32,497 nucleotides of DNA, from the NCBI GenBank assembly GCA_007050995.1, contig VJOU01000027.1, forward strand, positions 1 to 32,497. The letters run 5' to 3'. Numbering within the stretch: the first letter of the stretch is position 1; the number at the start of each line of letters is the position of its first letter. The position numbers and the translations under genes were made by a program. This DNA comes from Glycocaulis profundi (GTDB lineage Bacteria; Pseudomonadota; Alphaproteobacteria; Caulobacterales; Maricaulaceae). The notes under the pieces are model-generated. The model made no database searches. It saw only the letters and a program-made list of their open reading frames with translations, and had not been told where the DNA came from. Below are positions 7,702-16,100 of the stretch, piece after piece.

Positions 7702-8961
7702 ATGAACACCCACTGGCCCCGTCTCGACTATCTCAGCTGGCGCGAGACCTGTTCGGCTCTGCATCTCTATCTGCAGGTTGCGGGCAAATACCGGCTGGCG
7801 CACACGCCCTGGCTCAATCATTCATGGAACGCGACCTTCTACGTCACGCCCAGGGGCCTGGCATCATCCCCGATCCCCGATGGCCCGGGCATCGAAATCC
7901 TGTTCGACTTTCTCGAGCACAGGGTCGTGGGAACCTGCGGGGAAGGCCGCCAGAAATCGTTCGACCTCGGACCGACCACGGTCGCGGACTTTCATGCCCG
8001 CTTCGTGCAGCTGGTCTCCGATCTGGGGGGCACGCCGACCTTCAACGGCCAGCCGAACGAAGTGCCTCACCCCGTGCCCTTCGTCGACGATGACCGGGAC
8101 CGCCCCTACGACCGCGAAGCCGTGCGGAACTTCCATCAGGCATTGATCGCCATGGACAAGGTCTTCAACCGGTTCCGCACGTCCTTTCTGGGAAAATCCA
8201 GCCCGGTCCATCTGTTCTGGGGCAGTTTCGATCTCGCTCTGACGCGCTTTTCAGGACGCCGCGCGCCGCTCCACCCCGGCGGCGTTCCCGCCCTGCCCGA
8301 CGATGTGGCGCAGGAGGCTTATGACCGGGAGGTCTCGTCGGCCGGCTTCTGGCCGGGGGGCGGCGGACTCGATTACGCAGCCTTCTACGCCTACGCCTAC
8401 CCGGCGCCGAACGGCTACCGTGGCGCGGCCGTCCAGCCCGACGAAGCCTTCTGGCACGAGGGCCTGTCGGAATTCGTCCTCCCTTATGACGCCGTGCAGT
8501 CGGCCGCCGATCCTGACGAAGCGCTGATGGCGTTTCTCGTCTCGACCTACGAGGCGGCGGCGGAGCTGGGCGGATGGGATCGCGACCTGCTCGAATGCGA
8601 GCATGGCGAGCCCCGTAAGGTCCGCGCGCCGGACGCGGCGGCGGTCAGCACCCCGGCGGAGGCCGGAGACGGACAGGTCGAGCGGGAGGATGGCGCGGCG
8701 AAGGGCCGATACCGCCTGGTCATCGACGGCGCCGAAGCGGAGATGACCTACAGCCGGGCCGGCGACGGCATGATCATCATCGACCACACTCATGTTCCCG
8801 AGGCGCTGCGCGGCCGCAAGGTCGGAGAACGGCTGGTGCGGCAGGCCGTCGAAGACGCCCGCCGGGACGGGATCGTCATCGTCCCCCTCTGTCCGTTCGC
8901 CAAGGCGCAGATCGACCGCCGTCCGGAATGGCAGGACGTGATCCGCCAGCCGGTGAACTGA
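7702..8961 (+). CDS. DUF5996 protein fused to a small GNAT-like (NATD1-type) acetyltransferase domain
   Basis: The 419-residue protein has two parts. Residues about 4-300 match the DUF5996 family (WPRLDYLSWRET, LAHTPWLNHSWNATFYV, HLFWGSFDLALTRFSGR, GGGLDYAAFYAYAYP), whose function is unknown. After a hydrophilic linker rich in Glu and Ala (about 305-333), residues 335-415 form the short NATD1/YidJ-type acetyltransferase fold. This has HVPEALRGRKVGERLV for acyl-CoA binding and VPLCPFAKAQIDRRPEW at the end. No signal peptide is seen, so it is probably cytosolic. GGAGA (7692-7696) sits 5 nt before the ATG at 7702; an in-frame ATG at 7690 lacks a site. It is co-directional with pirin and the hydrolase. 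Confidence 0.85.
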   Translation: MNTHWPRLDYLSWRETCSALHLYLQVAGKYRLAHTPWLNHSWNATFYVTPRGLASSPIPDGPGIEILFDFLEHRVVGTCGEGRQKSFDLGPTTVADFHARFVQLVSDLGGTPTFNGQPNEVPHPVPFVDDDRDRPYDREAVRNFHQALIAMDKVFNRFRTSFLGKSSPVHLFWGSFDLALTRFSGRRAPLHPGGVPALPDDVAQEAYDREVSSAGFWPGGGGLDYAAFYAYAYPAPNGYRGAAVQPDEAFWHEGLSEFVLPYDAVQSAADPDEALMAFLVSTYEAAAELGGWDRDLLECEHGEPRKVRAPDAAAVSTPAEAGDGQVEREDGAAKGRYRLVIDGAEAEMTYSRAGDGMIIIDHTHVPEALRGRKVGERLVRQAVEDARRDGIVIVPLCPFAKAQIDRRPEWQDVIRQPVN

Positions 8962-9041
8962 AGGCGGCCTGCGGCGACCGCCACGGAACTCTCATGAAAG
9001 TCCCCCGCGAACCTTGAACATCAGCAGAAGGAAAGACGACG

Positions 9042-9875
9042 ATGGCCACGCTCACCACATCCGACGGCACGCAGCTCTTCTACAAGGACTGGGGCCCGAA
9101 AGACGCCCAGCCCGTCATGTTCCACCATGGCTGGCCGCTGAGCGCCGATGACTGGGACAACCAGATGCTGTTCTTCCTGGCCCAGGGCTATCGCGTCATC
9201 GCGCATGACCGGCGCGGACATGGCCGGTCCGACCAGACCGACACCGGCAACGACATGGACACCTATGCGGCCGATGTCGCGGAAATCGCCGAGGCCCTGG
9301 ATCTGCGCGACGCCATCCATATCGGTCATTCGACCGGCGGTGGCGAGGTTGCGCGCTACGTGGCCCGCGCCAAAGCCGGACGCGTCGCCAAGGCCATCCT
9401 GATCGGCGCCATTCCGCCGGTGATGGTGCAGTCGGCGTCAAATCCCGACGGCGTTCCGATGGAGGCCTTCGACGGCCTGCGGTCCGCCCTTGCTGAGAAC
9501 CGCGCCCAGTTCTTCCGGGATGTGGCCAGCGGGCCCTTCTTCGGCTTCAATCGCGAGGGCGCGACGGTCAGCCAAGGCATGATCGACAACTGGTGGCGTC
9601 AGGGCATGGCGGGCGGCGCGAAGGCGCACTACGACTGCATCGCCGCCTTTTCCGAGACCGACTTCACCGAAGACCTGAAGGCCATCACGATCCCCGTCCT
9701 GCTCATCCATGGCGAGGACGACCAGATCGTGCCGATCGCGAACTCCGCACACAAGGCGATCAAGCTTCTCGAGCACGGCACGCTGAAGACCTATCCGGGT
9801 CTGTCGCACGCCCCGTTCGCCACGCACCCCGGCATGATCAACGCGGACATGCTCGAGTTCGCCCGCTCGGCCTGA
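9042..9875 (+). CDS. Alpha/beta hydrolase, cofactor-free chloroperoxidase/arylesterase type
   Basis: The 277-residue protein matches non-heme chloroperoxidases over its full length. The triad is Ser97 (GHSTGG), Asp227 (HGEDDQIVP) and His256 (LSHAPF), and the oxyanion region is HHGWPLSADDWD. Family members are esterases that also show perhydrolase activity, forming peracids from peroxide and short acids, which drives halogenation in vitro. The real substrate is probably an ester or lactone. A hydrolase of this kind next to a glutathione S-transferase and a dioxygenase fits breakdown of aromatic or xenobiotic compounds (inference). It lies 80 nt after the DUF5996 gene and 60 nt before the GST gene. 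Confidence 0.9.
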   Translation: MATLTTSDGTQLFYKDWGPKDAQPVMFHHGWPLSADDWDNQMLFFLAQGYRVIAHDRRGHGRSDQTDTGNDMDTYAADVAEIAEALDLRDAIHIGHSTGGGEVARYVARAKAGRVAKAILIGAIPPVMVQSASNPDGVPMEAFDGLRSALAENRAQFFRDVASGPFFGFNREGATVSQGMIDNWWRQGMAGGAKAHYDCIAAFSETDFTEDLKAITIPVLLIHGEDDQIVPIANSAHKAIKLLEHGTLKTYPGLSHAPFATHPGMINADMLEFARSA

Positions 9876-9935
9876 CCGAGCCTGACGCCCAGCCATGCGC
9901 CGGTAGCCGTATGACCGCAAAGGACACCCAATAAG

Positions 9936-10556
9936 ATGCCCACGCTTTATTACGCTCCCGGCGCATGCTCGCTGGCGCCGCACATCGTTCTGGAATGGAT
10001 CGGCGCGCCTTATGAGGCCGTCAAGGTCAAGCACGGATCTCAAGAGATTCTCGCCGTGAACCCTGCCGGCGCCGTGCCGACGCTTCGCGAGGATGACGGC
10101 TGGCTTCTGACGCAGGCCGGCGCGATCCTCGATTATCTGGCGAACAAGCACCCGGAGGCCGGGCTGTCCGGCAGAGATGATCTGCGCGCCCGGGCCGAGG
10201 CGCATCGGTGGTCGGCCTTCTTCACCTCGGACGTTCATGCGGCCTTCTGGCCGATCTTCATGCCATACCGTTACACGACCGATGAGAGCGAAGAGGCCCG
10301 GCGCGCCGTGGTCGAGGCGGGGCACAAGCTGGTGGCGAAGCAGTTCGATCTGCTGAACCGTCACCTCGATGGACGTGAGCACGTCCTTGATGGGGGCCGC
10401 TCGGTGATCGACGCCTATGCATTTCCGATGATCCGCTGGGCCAGCAAGGTGCTTCCGGGCGGGCTCGACCCCTACCCCCATGTCCAGGCGCTTCATGACA
10501 GGCTGGATGCCGACCCTGCCGTGCAGGCGGTTCTCGCCCGCGAGGCGGGCAAGTGA
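9936..10556 (+). CDS. Glutathione S-transferase
   Basis: The 206-residue protein has an N-terminal thioredoxin-like domain (residues 1-80) with YYAPGACSLAPHI, where Cys11 is the catalytic cysteine typical of beta-class bacterial enzymes. The cis-proline motif NPAGAVPTL and QAGAILDYLA for glutathione binding follow. The C-terminal helical domain runs from about 88 to 206. It conjugates glutathione to electrophiles or reduces mixed disulfides in the cytosol. AAAGGA lies 12 nt before the ATG. Its stop codon overlaps the GTG start of the next gene (GTGA), so the two are probably translated together. The Kef-type antiporter two genes on belongs to a family gated by glutathione adducts, which makes the grouping meaningful. 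Confidence 0.92.
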   Translation: MPTLYYAPGACSLAPHIVLEWIGAPYEAVKVKHGSQEILAVNPAGAVPTLREDDGWLLTQAGAILDYLANKHPEAGLSGRDDLRARAEAHRWSAFFTSDVHAAFWPIFMPYRYTTDESEEARRAVVEAGHKLVAKQFDLLNRHLDGREHVLDGGRSVIDAYAFPMIRWASKVLPGGLDPYPHVQALHDRLDADPAVQAVLAREAGK

Positions 10557-12112
10557 CGGCCAGAGGCATTCACCACGTCACGGGCATCACCGCCGGCGTG
10601 CAGGCGAATGTCGATTTCTATGCGGGCTTTCTCGGGCTCAGGCTCGTCAAGCAGACGGGCGGCTACGCCGATGCCGAACAGCTGCACCTGGTGTACGGAG
10701 ACGCTCTGGGGAGCCCCGGATCGCTGCTGACCTTTCTCGTGTGGGAAGCCGCCGGTCGCGGGCGCACCGGAATCGGTCAGGTGTCCGAGGTGGCGCTCGC
10801 CGTCCCGCCGGGCTCGATTGGGGACTGGGTGACCAGGGCGCTCGCCGCCGGAATCCCTGTGGAAGGCCCGTCCCGCGAGTTCGGAGAGCCTGTTCTGCGG
10901 CTGAAGGATCCGGACGGCCTGATCGTGAAACTCGTCGGCGCCGACATGCCGACGCCCGCCCCGATTCCGGACGCCCCAACCCGGCTGCGAGGCGTCACAC
11001 TGCTGACGGACAAGGCGGAGGACACCGCACGCTTCGTGGCGCGGTTCGGCTACACGGCCGGGCCGCGCGATGGACTGACGCAGCGGATGATCTCCGACAC
11101 CGACGCCGTCGATGTCCGGGAAGTGTCGGGGTTCGTGCCGTCCGTGACCGGCGCCGGAGTGCCCGACCACGTGGCGTTCCGGGCGGCCGACGCCGACGAG
11201 GTCCGATCCATGCGGCTGTCGCTGAAGGACCATGGACCGACCGAGGTTCATGACCGGAAGTATTTCCTGTCGCTCTATGTGCGCGACCCGGCCGGCATCC
11301 TCATGGAGCATGCGACCGACGGCCCCGGGATGACCGTTGACGAAGCGCCCGGGGAACTGGGCCGGACGCTGTTTCTGCCGCCCGGCGAAGCGGCTCGCGC
11401 AGACGATCTGAGGGCGATGCTGCCCCAGTTCGCCCTGCCCGGCGAAGAGCGGTTCCCCGTCCGCGACCTCCCCTTCATCCACCGCTTCAACCGTCCGGCG
11501 GATCCCGATGGCGCGACTTTGGTGCTTCTGCATGGCACGGGCGGAAACGAAGCGGACCTGATGCCGATGGCCCGTCGCGCGGCGCCTCAGGCGACGCTGC
11601 TGGGCGTGCGCGGCCGCGCGAACGAGGAAGGCAGCAATCGCTGGTTCCGCCGCCTCGATGCCGCGACGTTCGATCAGGCCGACATCCGCGGGGAGGCCGA
11701 AGCGTTCGCGGCCTTCGTCGATGGCGCCGTGACCGGCTACGGACTCGACCCCGACAGGCTCGTCTTCGCAGGCTACTCCAACGGGGCGAATTTTCTCGCC
11801 GCCGTGATGCAGCTTCATCCCGCCATCGTGCATCGGGCGATCCTGATGCGGGCAGTGCAGCCATTGGAACACCCTCCGGCCGCTGACCTGTCGCATATGC
11901 AGGTGCTCTTGCTCGATGGACGGGACGACACCTTCGCTCCGGCCGCCTCAACGCTCGCGGAGGACCTGGCCGCGCGCGGCGCGGCGGTCGATGCCATGAC
12001 GCTCGCGGCCGGCCACGAACTGACCGCCGCCGATGCCCACGAAGCGGCCCGATGGCTCCGGCGAAGCCTGCCCGATGCGGGGCACACGAAGGCCTCAGAG
12101 GCTCCGGACTGA
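10553..12112 (+). CDS. Fusion of MhqO-like VOC ring-cleaving dioxygenase and MhqD-like carboxylesterase
   Basis: The 519-residue protein is two enzymes in one chain. Residues 1-about 300 are a complete two-module VOC/glyoxalase-fold dioxygenase of the MhqA/MhqO/LinE type. Probable iron ligands are His8 (GIHHVTG), His206 (PDHVAF) and Glu252 (LMEHATDGPG), and the family's LGRTLFLPP tail is present. Residues about 318-505 are an alpha/beta hydrolase like MhqD: HGTGGNE (327-333), Ser409 in GYSNGA, Asp459 (DGRDDT) and His488 (AGHEL). In Bacillus subtilis these are separate proteins used against hydroquinones and catechols. The fusion suggests ring cleavage followed by hydrolysis of the product without release (inference). 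The GTG start overlaps the GST stop. Confidence 0.9.
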   Translation: MTARGIHHVTGITAGVQANVDFYAGFLGLRLVKQTGGYADAEQLHLVYGDALGSPGSLLTFLVWEAAGRGRTGIGQVSEVALAVPPGSIGDWVTRALAAGIPVEGPSREFGEPVLRLKDPDGLIVKLVGADMPTPAPIPDAPTRLRGVTLLTDKAEDTARFVARFGYTAGPRDGLTQRMISDTDAVDVREVSGFVPSVTGAGVPDHVAFRAADADEVRSMRLSLKDHGPTEVHDRKYFLSLYVRDPAGILMEHATDGPGMTVDEAPGELGRTLFLPPGEAARADDLRAMLPQFALPGEERFPVRDLPFIHRFNRPADPDGATLVLLHGTGGNEADLMPMARRAAPQATLLGVRGRANEEGSNRWFRRLDAATFDQADIRGEAEAFAAFVDGAVTGYGLDPDRLVFAGYSNGANFLAAVMQLHPAIVHRAILMRAVQPLEHPPAADLSHMQVLLLDGRDDTFAPAASTLAEDLAARGAAVDAMTLAAGHELTAADAHEAARWLRRSLPDAGHTKASEAPD

Positions 12113-12311
12113 GAGCGCAGATCCCCGGGCCGTTCCCCGAGCCGCGACACTGTTTGCCGTGCAGCGGCGCTATCGCCCGCGCTGCGGGAACGCCAGAACT
12201 GGCTGCAGACAGCGACACGGTCACGACACCTCACCGTCGTCCCGGATGACGCCCCGCTTCGGGAGAAAACAGCCATGACCCTTCGCCACGGATCCGTCGG
12301 GAGCCTGTTCA
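12113..12311. other. Intergenic region before the Kef-type gene, with a repeat-end match
   Basis: No gene is supported in these 199 bases. 12120-12152 carries GATCCCCGGGCCGTTCCC ending in CGCGACACTG, which resembles the right end of the repeat at 6517-6620 (GATCCCCGGCCCGGGGTTCC, then seven bases, then CGCGACACAG). No matching left end was found, so it is a solitary or decayed half. A promoter for the antiporter gene probably lies downstream of it. Confidence 0.4.
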
Positions 12312-14069
12312 ATGGCTGACGCGAGCTTCGGACACATGATCGGACCCGCGGTCGTTCTCATGGGAGCGGCCGTCATCGCCGTTCCCCTGTTCAAGCGCCT
12401 GGGCCTCGGTTCGGTGCTGGGTTACTTCGCCGCCGGGCTGCTGGTCGGCCCCTCGGTCCTGGGGCTCATCACCGACGCGCAGTCCATCCTTCACTTCTCC
12501 GAGCTGGGCGTGGTCATGTTCCTGTTCGTGATCGGACTGGAGCTTCGCCCGCTCAAGCTGTGGGCGATGCGCGGCCAGATATTCGGACTGGGCCTTGTCC
12601 AGGTCTTCGCCGCCACCGGCGTGCTCACCCTGGCGGGCATGACGCTCTTCAACCTGTCCGGAACGGTCGCTTTCGTCGCCGGCGCCGGTTTCGTCCTGTC
12701 CTCGACGGCCGTCATCATGTCGGTGCTGCAGGACCGCGGAGAGCTGTCGACGGCTGAAGGGCAGAAGTCGGTGGCGATCCTGCTCTTTGAAGACCTGATG
12801 ATCGTGCCCCTTCTGGCGCTCGTCGCCTTCATGTCGCCGCTCGCCCAGGGACAGTCGGGATGGACCGGCATCCTCGTGGCGCTGGCTGCGCTGCTGGCGC
12901 TGCTGACCGTGGGGCGCTGGGGGCTGAACCCCTTCTTCTCGCTGCTGGCGCGGACCCGGACGCGCGAAGTTCTCACCGCCGGCGCGCTGCTCGTGGTGCT
13001 GGGCTCGGCCCTTCTGATGGAAGCCGCGGGCCTGTCGATGGCGATGGGCGCCTTCCTCGCCGGCGTGATGCTGTCCGGCTCGAGCTACCGCCATCAGATC
13101 GAAAGCGACATCGAACCGTTCCGCGGCCTTCTGATGGGCCTTTTCTTCCTCGCCGTGGGCATGTCGCTCGATCTTACGGTCGTCGCGGCGGAATGGCCGC
13201 TCCTGCTGTCCATGCTGGTCGTCTTCATGGCGGCGAAGGGCGCCGTCATCTATGCGGTCGCCCGCCTGTTCCGCAGCGCCGGGCAGGCGGCCGTGCGCCG
13301 GACCTCCATGTTCCTTCAGGGCGGCGAGTTCGCGTTCGTGCTTTATGCGGCGGCGACATCGGGCGGCGTGATCGATGCGCGTGAAAACGCCCTGTTCGCC
13401 ACGGTCGTGATCCTGTCGATGGCGCTGACCCCGCTTCTGATGCTGGCGACCGACCGGCTGCTGCGCGCCCAGACCTCGATGGACGGGATCGATCCCGCCC
13501 TCGACCTGAAAGGCCGCATCCTGCTTATCGGCTTCGGACGGTTCGGCCAGATGGCGTCGCAGGCGCCGCTGTCACGAGGCGTCGAGCTGGCCGTCATCGA
13601 CATGAACCCTGATCGCATCCGCGAAGCGGACCAGTATGGCTTCAAGGTCTTCTTCGGCGATGGCTCGCGTCTCGACACCCTGCGCCATTCAGGCGCGGGC
13701 GAGGCCGATGCGATCATGATCTGCATCGACGACCCGAAGGCGGCGCTGCGGATCGTGGAGCTGGCCCAACATGAGTTCCCTCAGGCCAAGCTGCTGGTGC
13801 GCAGCCGTGATCGCGGCAACGCCCGGGTCCTGATCCAGGCGGCCGTGGATTACCAGATCCGCGAGACGGTGGAATCCGCCTATCGCATGGGCGCGGAAAG
13901 CCTGCGCGCGCTGGGTTTCGCGGACATCGACGTCGAGGAGGCCGCCGATGACGTGCGGCGGCGGGACCAGGCGCGGCTGTCCGCGCAGGTGCATGGAGAG
14001 GAAATGTCGGGACGCGAAAGGCTGCACATCCAGCCCGCGCCGGCGAAACCGGTTGATGGATCGAGCTAG
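12312..14069 (+). CDS. Kef-type monovalent cation:proton antiporter (CPA2 family) with RCK domain
   Basis: The 585-residue membrane protein has about 12 hydrophobic segments over residues 1-390, including LGVVMFLFVIGLELRP and FFLAVGMSLDL. A cytosolic RCK/TrkA-N domain follows, with nucleotide-binding GFGRFG (407-412) and the acidic ends AVIDMNPD and FFGDGSR. E. coli KefB/KefC are held shut by glutathione and opened by glutathione adducts of electrophiles, which acidifies the cytoplasm and protects DNA and protein thiols. Gating by adducts here is an inference from family and context, because the gene follows a glutathione S-transferase and a quinone-type dioxygenase. The start follows a weak site. 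No KefF/KefG-type ancillary gene is adjacent, though AzoR at 17987 is a related flavoprotein. Confidence 0.88.
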   Translation: MADASFGHMIGPAVVLMGAAVIAVPLFKRLGLGSVLGYFAAGLLVGPSVLGLITDAQSILHFSELGVVMFLFVIGLELRPLKLWAMRGQIFGLGLVQVFAATGVLTLAGMTLFNLSGTVAFVAGAGFVLSSTAVIMSVLQDRGELSTAEGQKSVAILLFEDLMIVPLLALVAFMSPLAQGQSGWTGILVALAALLALLTVGRWGLNPFFSLLARTRTREVLTAGALLVVLGSALLMEAAGLSMAMGAFLAGVMLSGSSYRHQIESDIEPFRGLLMGLFFLAVGMSLDLTVVAAEWPLLLSMLVVFMAAKGAVIYAVARLFRSAGQAAVRRTSMFLQGGEFAFVLYAAATSGGVIDARENALFATVVILSMALTPLLMLATDRLLRAQTSMDGIDPALDLKGRILLIGFGRFGQMASQAPLSRGVELAVIDMNPDRIREADQYGFKVFFGDGSRLDTLRHSGAGEADAIMICIDDPKAALRIVELAQHEFPQAKLLVRSRDRGNARVLIQAAVDYQIRETVESAYRMGAESLRALGFADIDVEEAADDVRRRDQARLSAQVHGEEMSGRERLHIQPAPAKPVDGSS

Positions 14070-14102
14070 GGATGGCCGTTCCCCCGCCAGCGCCAGAATG
14101 GG

Positions 14103-14966
14103 TCAGCTCAGGCCGATGACCTGCAGGCAGAGCGCATCGAGCTCCGCATTCGTCATTTCACGGGCGGCCAGAACCATGCGCTCGGCGTCGACGCCCAGGA
14201 CCGCCCTGCTCGCGGCCGGATGCCCCTCCGCGATGTCGATGATGAGCGCGGCGGCGGCCGCCACGCTCATTCCGGCCGCCTGAAGGCTCTCGAGTTTTCG
14301 GGAGACGGCGCGATAGGCCTTGCCATAGAGCTTGCGGTCCTTGGGCGTCATGTCCGCGTCGGGATGCGGCGGCGTGGCGTCCGAATACGCCTCGCCTTCG
14401 TCCAGAGCGCCGTGCTGCACGAGGATGACGTCGATGCCGAAAGGCTTCAGTTCAGCGCGATACACGGCTGAGAACGCTTCGATGGCGGCTCTGGACGCGC
14501 CTGATGCCCCGTCGAAAGCAAGCGGCACGCGCCCGGTCCAGCCACTGATCTGCACGATCCGTCCCCGCGCGCTGCGCAGGGCAGGCAGATAGGCGTTGGT
14601 CACCGACAGCACCCCGAACACGTTCATTTCGAAGATATGCCGGATGGCGTCCAGAGGCAGAGCCTCGACAGGCCCGCGGACGCGGTGAGCCGCATTGTTG
14701 ATCAGCAGATCGAGGCCTGCCGGGCCGAGCGCCTCCGCCACTCCGCTGGCCCAGGCGTCCACCGCGAAGCCCTTGCTGGTGTCGCAGACGGTCAGGCTGA
14801 CGCGTCCGCCCGAAGCATCCTTGAGATCCTGAGCCTCCGCTGAAGACGCGGCGGTTCCGAAGACGATATGGCCCCGGGCGGCCAGCCCGAGCGCGATTTC
14901 ACGCCCCAGGCCCGCCCCGGCGCCGGTGACGACACTCGAACGGCCCCGCCGCGGCACCGACTTCAT
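14103..14966 (-). CDS. Atypical short-chain dehydrogenase/reductase lacking the catalytic Tyr and Lys
   Basis: The 287-residue protein has the SDR Rossmann fold with cofactor loop TGAGAGLGRE near its start, LLINNAAH (NNAG-type motif) and the strand ending GRIVQISGWTGRVPL. The active site normally reads YxxxK, but here the aligned stretch is GASGASRAAIEAF: Tyr is replaced by Ser (TCA) and Lys by Arg (AGA). The Ser of the triad (QISG) is kept. It may bind NAD(P) without classic oxidoreductase activity, or use different chemistry. GGAGG (14973-14977) lies 6 nt before the ATG at 14966 and only 3 nt before the one at 14969. It is last in a minus-strand operon, 31 nt after the luciferase-like gene. 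Confidence 0.85.
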   Translation of the reverse strand: MKSVPRRGRSSVVTGAGAGLGREIALGLAARGHIVFGTAASSAEAQDLKDASGGRVSLTVCDTSKGFAVDAWASGVAEALGPAGLDLLINNAAHRVRGPVEALPLDAIRHIFEMNVFGVLSVTNAYLPALRSARGRIVQISGWTGRVPLAFDGASGASRAAIEAFSAVYRAELKPFGIDVILVQHGALDEGEAYSDATPPHPDADMTPKDRKLYGKAYRAVSRKLESLQAAGMSVAAAAALIIDIAEGHPAASRAVLGVDAERMVLAAREMTNAELDALCLQVIGLS

Positions 14967-14997
14967 CATGCGCCTCCGCATCGGAATGACACGATCT

Positions 14998-16038
14998 TCA
15001 CGACGCCGCCTGCGCAGCCCGGACGATCGGCGCGACGGCCTTGCCGAGCAGTTCGATCGAGCGCTGCATGCCCGCGGGCTGGAGCGCGGCCGTGCTCATC
15101 TGGAAGGTGATCCGCGAAATGCCCCCGAGCGTTTCGCTCGCGTGCAGCATCTTGTCGGCCACCGTTTCGGGGGACCCCACCAGGAAGGCGCCCTCAGGAC
15201 CGGCCAGCGCGTCGAACTGTCTCCGGGACGGTGGCACCCACCCGCGCTCGCGCCCGACCTTGCCGGTCAGCTGCGCCCAGCCGGGATAGAAGGCGTCCCG
15301 GGCCTGGGCATCGGTGTCGCCGACGAACCCCATCGCATGCACGCCGACCCTGAGCGACTCCGCGTCGTGCCCCGCGCGCAGGCCGGTCTCCCGATAAAGA
15401 TCGACGAAGGGGCGAAAGCGTTCGAAATCACCCCCGATGATGGCGATCATGAGCGGCAGGCCGAGCGCGCCCGCACGGGCGAAGGACTTTGGCGTGCCGC
15501 CGACGCCGAGCCAGATCGGCAGGCGCGGCTGGTGGGGCCTTGGAAACACGCCCTGCCCCGTCAGCGGCGGGCGGAAACGTCCCGCCCAGGTGGGATGAGT
15601 CGTCGTGTTGAGCTCCAGAAGCAGGTCGAGCTTCTCCGCGAAGAGAGCGTCATAATCGCTCGTGTCGAGGCCGAACAGGGGGAAGGCCTCGCCGAACGAG
15701 CCCCGGCCGACCACGATCTCGGCCCGCCCTCCGGCGATCAGATCGAGGGTCGCGAACTCCTGGAACACCCGCACCGGATCCGCCGCGCTCAGGACGGTCA
15801 CCGCGCTGGTCAATCGGATCCGGCTGGTGCGGGCCGCCGCCGCCGCGAGGATGATCGCCGGGGCGGAATCGAGAAACTCGGCGCGATGGTGCTCGCCGAG
15901 GCCGAACACATCCAGCCCCGACCGGTCGGCCGTTTCGACCTCGTCCAGAAGATCGGCCATGCGCTGCGTCCCGGACGGCAGCCGGCCGGTTTCAGGGTCT
16001 GGGAGAATGGCTGCGAAGCTGTCGACACCGATTTCCAC
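14998..16038 (-). CDS. LLM-class (luciferase-like) flavin-dependent oxidoreductase
   Basis: The 346-residue protein is a full-length bacterial luciferase-like TIM-barrel enzyme. Seen are DVFGLGEHHRAEF near residue 45, RIRLTSAVTVLSAADPVRVFQEFATLDLIAGGR in the FMN-binding region (quoted blocks are conserved in the family), and a C-terminal LVGSPETVADKML. Such enzymes use reduced FMN and oxygen to oxidise organic substrates, or F420/flavin for reductions. A separate flavin reductase is needed, and candidates in the window are AzoR (17987) and the FMN reductase (25088). It lies between the MoaF/SnoaL-like gene (62 nt upstream) and the SDR gene. Confidence 0.9.
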   Translation of the reverse strand: MEIGVDSFAAILPDPETGRLPSGTQRMADLLDEVETADRSGLDVFGLGEHHRAEFLDSAPAIILAAAAARTSRIRLTSAVTVLSAADPVRVFQEFATLDLIAGGRAEIVVGRGSFGEAFPLFGLDTSDYDALFAEKLDLLLELNTTTHPTWAGRFRPPLTGQGVFPRPHQPRLPIWLGVGGTPKSFARAGALGLPLMIAIIGGDFERFRPFVDLYRETGLRAGHDAESLRVGVHAMGFVGDTDAQARDAFYPGWAQLTGKVGRERGWVPPSRRQFDALAGPEGAFLVGSPETVADKMLHASETLGGISRITFQMSTAALQPAGMQRSIELLGKAVAPIVRAAQAAS

Positions 16039-16100
16039 GATTTCATCCTCACGCGTCAGGTTTTTTGAAGGCCGGCGCGCCGGCGGCGATGGGGCTTTCG

